From assembly GCA_963971285.1 (NCBI GenBank), contig OZ020252.1, positions 16,219,662 to 16,283,661 of the forward strand: a stretch of 64,000 nt of DNA, written 5' to 3'. Of the stretch, positions 12,101 to 20,500 are shown one piece after another. The stretch's first letter is position 1; every line of letters begins with the position of its first letter. Under the pieces are notes generated by a model. The model did not search any database, had not been told where the DNA came from, and worked only from the letters and a program-made list of their open reading frames with translations. A program made the position numbers and the translations under genes. Source of the DNA: Astropecten irregularis. Its lineage: Eukaryota; Echinodermata; Asteroidea; Paxillosida; Astropectinidae.

Positions 12101-15100
12101 TACATATGAAGTTCAGTTGAAGATGTGTTTCTATTGTTTCTCAACATGACTGGGATGAAAGATTTTGGGATCGAGCTGGTTTGGGACTGAGTTGACTCAG
12201 ACCAAGTTGGTTTGGGATGGAGTTGACCCGACAAGCATGTCATGTACCGGTATATGCATACCTGTTGCATTCTAAGCAACTATGAGTGTATGAGTTCATT
12301 AAATAGAGTACTTACTTGTCAAGAGGGTCTCCCTGACCGAGTTGTCCGTTTGCCCCCTTGCCCCAGCTCCAAACCTCCGTCTGCAGCAAAGAATCGTCTA
12401 AGGCACCCTCCAACGTGAACCGGGCATCCGAGCCCTTGCCAAACTCTTGCTGCGATCCACCGCACATAAACTCCTCCACCTCTGTGTCCTCTTGGTCGGC
12501 GTCATCCGTCAGACCAAACTTGGACCTCAGGCTGAGTGGGCTCATCAGCTTGGTGATCTTGGAGGCCACGGCCTGCGGCAGGCTGGCCAGGATGCGGTCC
12601 TTGGGGGAGAGTTTCTCGGCCGGCTTCTGGGGTTCTGACAGCTGCAGGGGTTTCAGCTGCTGCGCAAGGTACTTCTTGGCCGACACGCTGTCGAAAGATT
12701 CCGTAAACGTTAGTTTCCGTTCCGACCGCACTTGTGGCGTCGGGGTGCTGGGATTGTCTGCCTCATCGTGGAATACGTCCCCGTTTGCAACGGGCTTGTC
12801 TTTCGCATCTGAAGCTTTCCTCTCCTGGCTTTGGTCAAGTGTGTACGTCCCTTGGCTGTTGTTGGAATCCTCAGAGCCGCTGTCACCCCGTTCCTCTTTC
12901 TGGGCTGCTAGTCTTGCAGCGACATCAATACTGTCCGGTGAGAAGCTCCTCATTGAGGGAATCTCTTCCGTGGAACCGTTGTTGGTTCTTGTGTCGGTGA
13001 TGATGACGATGTCGCCCTCTTCATGGAGGGAGTAGATTTCATCGGTGAGAAGGAGGCTACTGGACCCTGATCCCTCTTCGTCCATGTCCCTCTGACTGTT
13101 GCTGCTCAGTTTGGACGAGCGGATTTTCTGCACCACAGCCAGACTGTGGTTTGAGCCGCACGATATCTGTAAAACCTTCTTCCCGACCAGGCCTTGGACC
13201 TGGCGAGGGATCGGGACCGGAGTGGAGCCCGTGCCCAGCCCCAGCTGCGGACCCGTTCCCCAGGCCCATACCTCAGAGCTGCTCGCTAAGGCCAAGGTGT
13301 GGGAGTCCCCACACGCAATCTGGGTGATCAAGGGGTCGGAATTGGTATCGCTGATCTGCACCTGCTGCGGAGAGTTGGTCTTCTCCACTGATCCGATCCC
13401 GCACTGCCCACTGCTGGAATCACCCCAGCAGAAGACGATCCCATCGGAGCAGAGCACCGCCGTGTGGTTGCTGCCACACATGACATCGATAACATTCTCG
13501 CCCTTCAAATCTTGCACAAGCACCGGCTGCTTGGTCACATCCGAAAACTTCTTGTGGCCCAGCTGACCAAACTCTCCTGAGCCGTAGCAGTAGACGGCAT
13601 GCTGGTCAGTCAGAAAGGCGGAATGCTTACTGCCAAACGATATTTTGATCACGTTCTTGGTGCTGAGGTTGGGGTAGGTTTGCGGGGAAGTGTTGCTGAG
13701 GAATCCTTTCCACGTATAAGCCAAGGACTGAAGGCTTTGATTCTGTTTAGCAGTGTCCCCATCATCAGTGTCTCTGAAAAAATAAAATAAAAATACATTA
13801 ATTAACGAAATTTGTATTAAAGCAGTTAAAAGTAATTTCATACTTTAGTTGTTGTCAACGAAATGCAGATTCATGGGCACAAATACATTTTTTTTAAGTG
13901 GGTATCGTATGGGACTGGTAATTTCACAATTCCTTTTTTTAAAACATGTATTAATATAGATAAAGTAACAGTCATCTGTGAAATTACCAGTTCCATACGG
14001 TACCCACTTTTTGAGAAAACAGTTAAAAACGTCCACAGTATTTTTGAATCTGTTCACAGGATTTTTCAACTTCCGAAGATCTAAAAAAATTGGGGGGTCA
14101 ATTGGTTTTACTCTTTTCTGGATAAATACAGAATTTCAGGCAGAAACATATCAATTGGTATGTTTCTACCATCACCATCTGTATACCCTGTAAATTATGT
14201 AACTCTGTGAAGATTTCTGTTTCGGAATGCTACCAAAGTATGATACTACCTTGAAATGACTGGATCTTGGACTCAATATTAAGTCAATATGATAATTAAA
14301 AACAATTTTAAACATTCATTGATAACACTGTTAATAGTCACAGCTACAATGTAGTAAATCAGTATGGGGCTGTGCATGAATGCCATTGACGTAAGAAGCA
14401 ATTGACCCTGTGCCCCTGGTCATTGCCTTAAACATTCCAATCAGATATTTCTTTCATGCAAATACCCTTTAGTCAAAATTGCCTCACTGCTTTGATAATG
14501 AAGGTCACCAATGAGAAAGATTGCGACAATTCTGATCACACCACAAAGTCATGTATACATGAACTTCTTTCGAGACTTTTCATTAAGCGGCATGAATCAC
14601 CAATGTGAAATATGAAAGCATTCAATAATTTAATGCATGAAGCTGAGTTGTCACCAGGGCCCTTTTCCAAACCTCGGCTCCGGCTCCGTCATCCATATGC
14701 TGAAAATAGAGGTTGTGGGTTTTCATTGAAGCTGAAGCTCCGTTTTCCCTATCAAACCAGAGAATCTACTTCTGAACCACAGCCAAAAGTCTCTATTTTG
14801 ATACCCGTTATTTTAAAATTGACTCAAGAAATGGAGCTAGAGCCGGAGCCTGAGCCGGAGCCTGAGCCGGAGCCGAGGTTTGGAAAAGGGCCCAGGAGCT
14901 AATTTCACGGCCCTGCTTAGCACAACAATTTGCTAACCATGAAATTTCTGTTTTAATAAAAACAGGATTAACAACCAAATTTCCATGTGTTGTGTATCAT
15001 GACTTGTGAATTGTTCTTTGGCTGTTGTTCGCTGACCATGAATATCAAATGGAATTTTTAATGGTGGTTTGTTTTAAATGAGCAAGAAATTGTTATGCTA

Positions 15101-17490
15101 AGCAATTTTTGTTTGTGCTTAGCAGCTCCATGAAATTGGTCCCAGGTTTGATAATTACTATTCACCACGATGCTGTGATGCTAATGTGTTACCAGCCTCA
15201 CCAAAGCAGTTGCACCAGACTCAATGCAAACAGACCTAATAGTCATATTGCACCGTTTCCTATAATGTGTCGGGGTTTATTTAGACTTGGTGTTGGGTTT
15301 GGCTTTTCATTATACGTCTGGCATTTCCAATCCATTCTACCAGGTGAATTGGCAATGACGATGCAGCGGGGCCGGTCGGAGAGAGATTAGTCATCCTGCC
15401 GACTGCCAATGACGGGCAAAAAGAGCTGAGGAACGTAATTCTCGCCTCTTGCCAGAGGCAAGATTTGGCAAAACTGATAAGAGGTGTGTGAAGATGCATT
15501 GAAATATTTTGCAATTCAATTCCAATGTGAACAACAGAAATAGACAAACAATTCCCACAAAATAAAGAAGTTAAAAGAGTCAATTAGTCAATTATTATTG
15601 GCAATTCGGGTGGAATTCAGGTAAAATTTAATCATCATACTGCATGTACATGAATGTTTAATGCTTGGCCAATTTCAACCCAAAATTACATTCCAAGTTT
15701 TAATATTTGCTTTCATGAATATTAATAGCTTCCATAATTTACACATGTACATGTAAGGTAATGCACAAAAATGTCAGTGCTTAGTTGTTGACAAATTATG
15801 CAAGATCTTGTCAGGATCATAACAATGAATAACAGACATGTATGGCACAGTAGGTTAAATATGTATTATTCATATGGAAAGTTTACGGCATAATGCATTT
15901 TTCATGAAATTATATTTGCCAAGCCTATGTACACATTATACATGTACATGCAGTGTGCATACAAGCATATAAACAGCAGTGAACATTGCAGCATGGATCC
16001 ATGTTATGTACAGTGTACTTCATTTCACAAACATCTTTCTTTTCTGTTTTTTTTTTTTGTATTGCAAATAAAGCATTAGGGCCTACATGTGTACAATTGT
16101 ATTTACTGACCTCCAAGTTCATTTGAAAGGTCTATTGCTTCATTTCAACATATTTTGTGACCTCTTTTCTCTGACGTCAATCTTTAACAAGCGCTTAAAA
16201 TGTAAAATGCAGATTTTATCTACAGCTCATTATAAATAACAAAGATTATCAAATACAACATATAAAGCAGATATATTTTGTACTTAAATAACTGAATAAA
16301 TATACATGTATTTACATGTACTTCATGGTCATGGCTTCATGCCTAAAGAAATAGCCTACAATGCTACAAGGAAGATACAATGAGCTTAATACCATGGCAG
16401 TGTATAGTTATGTCTGAAGCTAACAAGGACATGATGTACATGTATACGTGTACACACACAAACTCTGGTACTCAAGGCCTCAGCCAAGAAAATCTGCCGC
16501 GATTAATTTATTCCACGGCACGATATGACGTTCCCCTGAGATGGCAATTATCTTCCAGTCAGCTGAGCCTGATCAATGGGGGGGACGCCCCCGGGCTATG
16601 TGCTCCCATCCTGTCAAAATTGATCCCTCGTTCATAACTACAATGACACATCTATTCACTATGAATATTGAGTAGGTCCGAGTATTGAAATGACTGCCAA
16701 GATTCCTTTAATATCCACGCTTGAAAAAGGAAATTATGTTTAAAATAAACAGATCTGTTATCACAAAATTCATTTCCATGTACGCACACAGGATCAGAGC
16801 AAATTAAAACTCTATTGTCCAACCAATATGCGATATTATGAAAATAAAATAATTTAAACTAAAATGAAAAAAATTGCACAGTAAAAATGGAAGTAAAAAC
16901 AAATTGCCAGCATGTATAACGTAGAGACTTTAATTTTCTCCTTTTAGGATTTGACAGAGTTTGCCAATTTTGGATTTAATTTGCACAACAGATTCAGTTT
17001 GCCATGTTAAAATAATGTTTTCATAATAAAATGTTGAGGCTCCTTATAACAAGTTTACAGAATTACATACTGTACATGGACATGTGTTTTATGCATGCAA
17101 CCCTGTTACATGTATGGGGAAAAGGCTATTCTTTGGCTAGCGATGATTACAGCTTGTTAGTACTGATTAGGTGTTCCGGCACAAACCATCAAGGGCGACA
17201 CCCTACTACTGGGAAGATCGCTTAGTGTGAAGGAAACAATTAATTCACTTTGAACTTGCAAATTGTTCTATATAGGGCCTATTTGTCATACAGTCCCTGT
17301 AAAGTAACACAGATCATGCCCACAGTGTGCAGTAGCTGCCCAGAATTCCACATTTTTTTCCAATTACCAAGCCTGTATACAGTGGATCCAGGATTTTCCA
17401 AAAGGGGGGCATGGAAATAAAATGCACCAATTTAATAGCGACGGATGTATTTCGGGGCGATCAAAGCTAGCAAATTTTTTCTCCCCCATC

Positions 17491-17522
<32 letters not shown>

Positions 17523-20500
17523 GAAGAAAAGGGGGGTTGGGCATGTAATGTGCCCCCCCTTTTTCTTCCCCCGGTACTTGTGCCGAAAATGTCCCCAAGT
17601 GACAACAAAGACATCACAAATCGCTCCATCTCTTCTCCAATTGTCAGGGATGAAATGCAGCTTGATGAAAATTTATGTTTTTCAGACCAACTTCCAGACG
17701 ATCACGATCGGTGTGGCAGCCATCTTGTGTGGCTGTGTATGGCGCATGGTCAACATAAAAAAAAGATGGCCGCCGCGCTGACGTGATCGTCTGGGTTTTG
17801 GTCAGAAAACATATCGATTTTCATCAAACAAAATTGTAGCACAAAATACATTAGATAGGCCTATTGCCTGGAACAAATTACCTGTTAATTACCTCACGTG
17901 ACACTAAGCCATGACACACTAAAAAAATTCAATTAATATACTTGGCCATGCGTACAATTTTCATTATAAATTGCCCCACACAATTGACACTCGTCTACAA
18001 AAAAGATTACAACTACATGTACATGGTATTCTCATCAAAAACCAAGGCCTCCGTAGTCTAATAAATGAAGTTACAGATTCAGATCAAAGGTTTGGGCTTT
18101 CCAATTTTGTGGAGGCCCCTGCATTGAGTGGCCTTGTGGCCTTGTTGTATTAGGCAATTTTCAAACGAGAAAAAAAAAACCCAAAATGATGGTTTCAGTT
18201 CCTGAACCAAGTAACCAACGCCTTTTTTCACCAGCATGAAAAACAGACGGGACATTAACTGATATTTCAAAACTGCAAGCTACACTTTTTCCCATGGATA
18301 GGAACTTCTACTTCAATTGGGGGAAATGAAATGCTTACTCAGGTAACTCGACTACTACTTATTGACTAGAGGCACCAAGGCAATGACTAGGGGCCTCCAG
18401 ACAACAACTTCAAGGGGCACCATTTAGGCAATGACAAAGGACACAAAGACAATGTCAAGGGGCGCCGAGGCAATGACTAGGGGCACCAAGGCAATGACAA
18501 TGGGCACCAAGGCAAAGACCAGGAACACATCAAGCAATTACTTGTTAGGTATATGTACATGAACATTGCACAAGTTTAGCCATCATTTGGCTTGTACATG
18601 TATACTGTATAAATAACATTTTACTCAAAATGTACTAAAAACATCAATATTACTCAATATTATGCATACTCCAAAAAGACTAAGGGAAGCCATTTGAATA
18701 AAGAACAAAATATAATGAAGATGTTCTGAATAAAGAACGAAATATAGAATCAAAATTGGCTTCCCAATAGTCTTTTTGGAGTTTGTATAATATTGAGTTA
18801 AAATCTGATTATCAGTGGATCACCATCTGGTTTCATCAATATTACATTGTTAAAATTGTCATACAAACTTGTACATGTATGTGTACATGTACAGGTCTAC
18901 AGTGAACATACACACGTGTGCAACACATCTTATGATCAAGAGATTTATGAAAAATGTACAGTACATGTAATGCAACATGAAATTTGATCCAATGCTTATA
19001 AAATAAAATTTCCTTCTACGTGTATGTCATGAACCCAACACCAACAGGAAACAGCGAGCCAAATATTTTCACTGCATGAAGCTGTTTGAATTTTGCAAAC
19101 ACAGCACAATATGAAATCTGCATAAAGAGCATACTGTAGTATGTGCAATAGAAATACAGCACCTTCACTGCATGCAAAATAACAGCTGTTTTTATTTCGT
19201 CAGTGGTTTTACCCACTTTTGCAGAGCTGTTTCAAGGTGCATCTAGATATTTTTAGTTGGTAGGAAAATTTGAATACTATACAGCGTACTTACTACTTGA
19301 CCAAAACTGTGATGTCATTGAAGCTACAAACAGTAGTAAACCCTACTCATTTGTGCCCAAAAGCTGAGGTAATGTTTTTAAAAATGTTTGAATAAGAGGT
19401 TTCCAAAAGACCTTTCCTTCCTTGACTAGTTTTTAAATTCATCAAGAATGTAGGTAGGCCTAAGACATGCAATCAAAAGAGAATGCACTATTCAGTATGT
19501 ACACACTCTAGTCAGTCATGACCTTCAATGTGCAAGCCATTAAACTAGGCACACAAAACTCCAACTAAAAAGCAAACAAGAAGGTGCAAATCTGTAAAGT
19601 AAACCTAAAGTAAAAAAAAATGGCTGTGATCTACATGTATGTGCACCTCTGTATGCTGTCAAAGACCTAAACAACATTCAGAATTATACAAGTGTACGTA
19701 ATTGAAAAGACTGAACCCAAAAATGAAATGCAGAGCCTGTTCTTGACAGGAAAACTCCCTATACGTGTACTTTATAAGACACGGTTGTTAATTCGGCAAA
19801 TGCATGCATGCATGGCCTGGGGCTCGGGAACGGCACATCTTGTATAAAATTTGGCTTGAGGGATGGGAAGGGGTAGATCGCCGTGGCGGCATACGATTTG
19901 TCTCCAAGATGAGTCACTCCTTCGGGAGGACGGCGGCCCCGGTGATGTGGCTGGTGACCTCATTCCCTTAGAGACCAGCTCAGCAATACACGCTGCTACT
20001 GCTGCTGCAGCATGGGAACGTTGTTTGGTCTCGGCACTCATGCATAAAGTGCCTGGTCTAAGGGGATTAGGCCATTGTATCACTTGTAGAGCGTTGGTTG
20101 GGATTTAAGGAAGTTATAGGAGTTGGGTTCAGTATGCTGCAAGGCGCGGACCATGAAAACACAAAAAAATGCTGTACAGTATGCTACAAATCAACCAGGC
20201 CAACCAAGTACATAAATTAATCTTGACAGTTGGACATTCTACACAAAGAATAACGTCAGAAATATACACATTATTTATCATGACAGTCATCTCATCTATA
20301 AATATAGGGCCTACTCAATAATCTTGTTACTGATTTTATAGTTCAGGTCTGTTCATTTTATTGGGAAAGATTTCCACTGACGGACAATAAATAACAGAGA
20401 GATCGTTAAGAGAACTTCTTTTTTAAACCGGGTGCAAGTAGGCCTAATCATTTTAAAACTTGAATTTCAGCTCGGGATTAAAGGGTGTTTTTCGAAGCTT

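Noticed and set aside
12358-13035. 225-codon plus-strand open frame and neighbours at 13099-13566
   Set aside because: Shadow frames opposite the large ALS2 exon; no protein family and no splice support.
17422-17786. Plus-strand frames with poly-Phe
   Set aside because: Caused by the T(28) run and a MITE; no coding signal.
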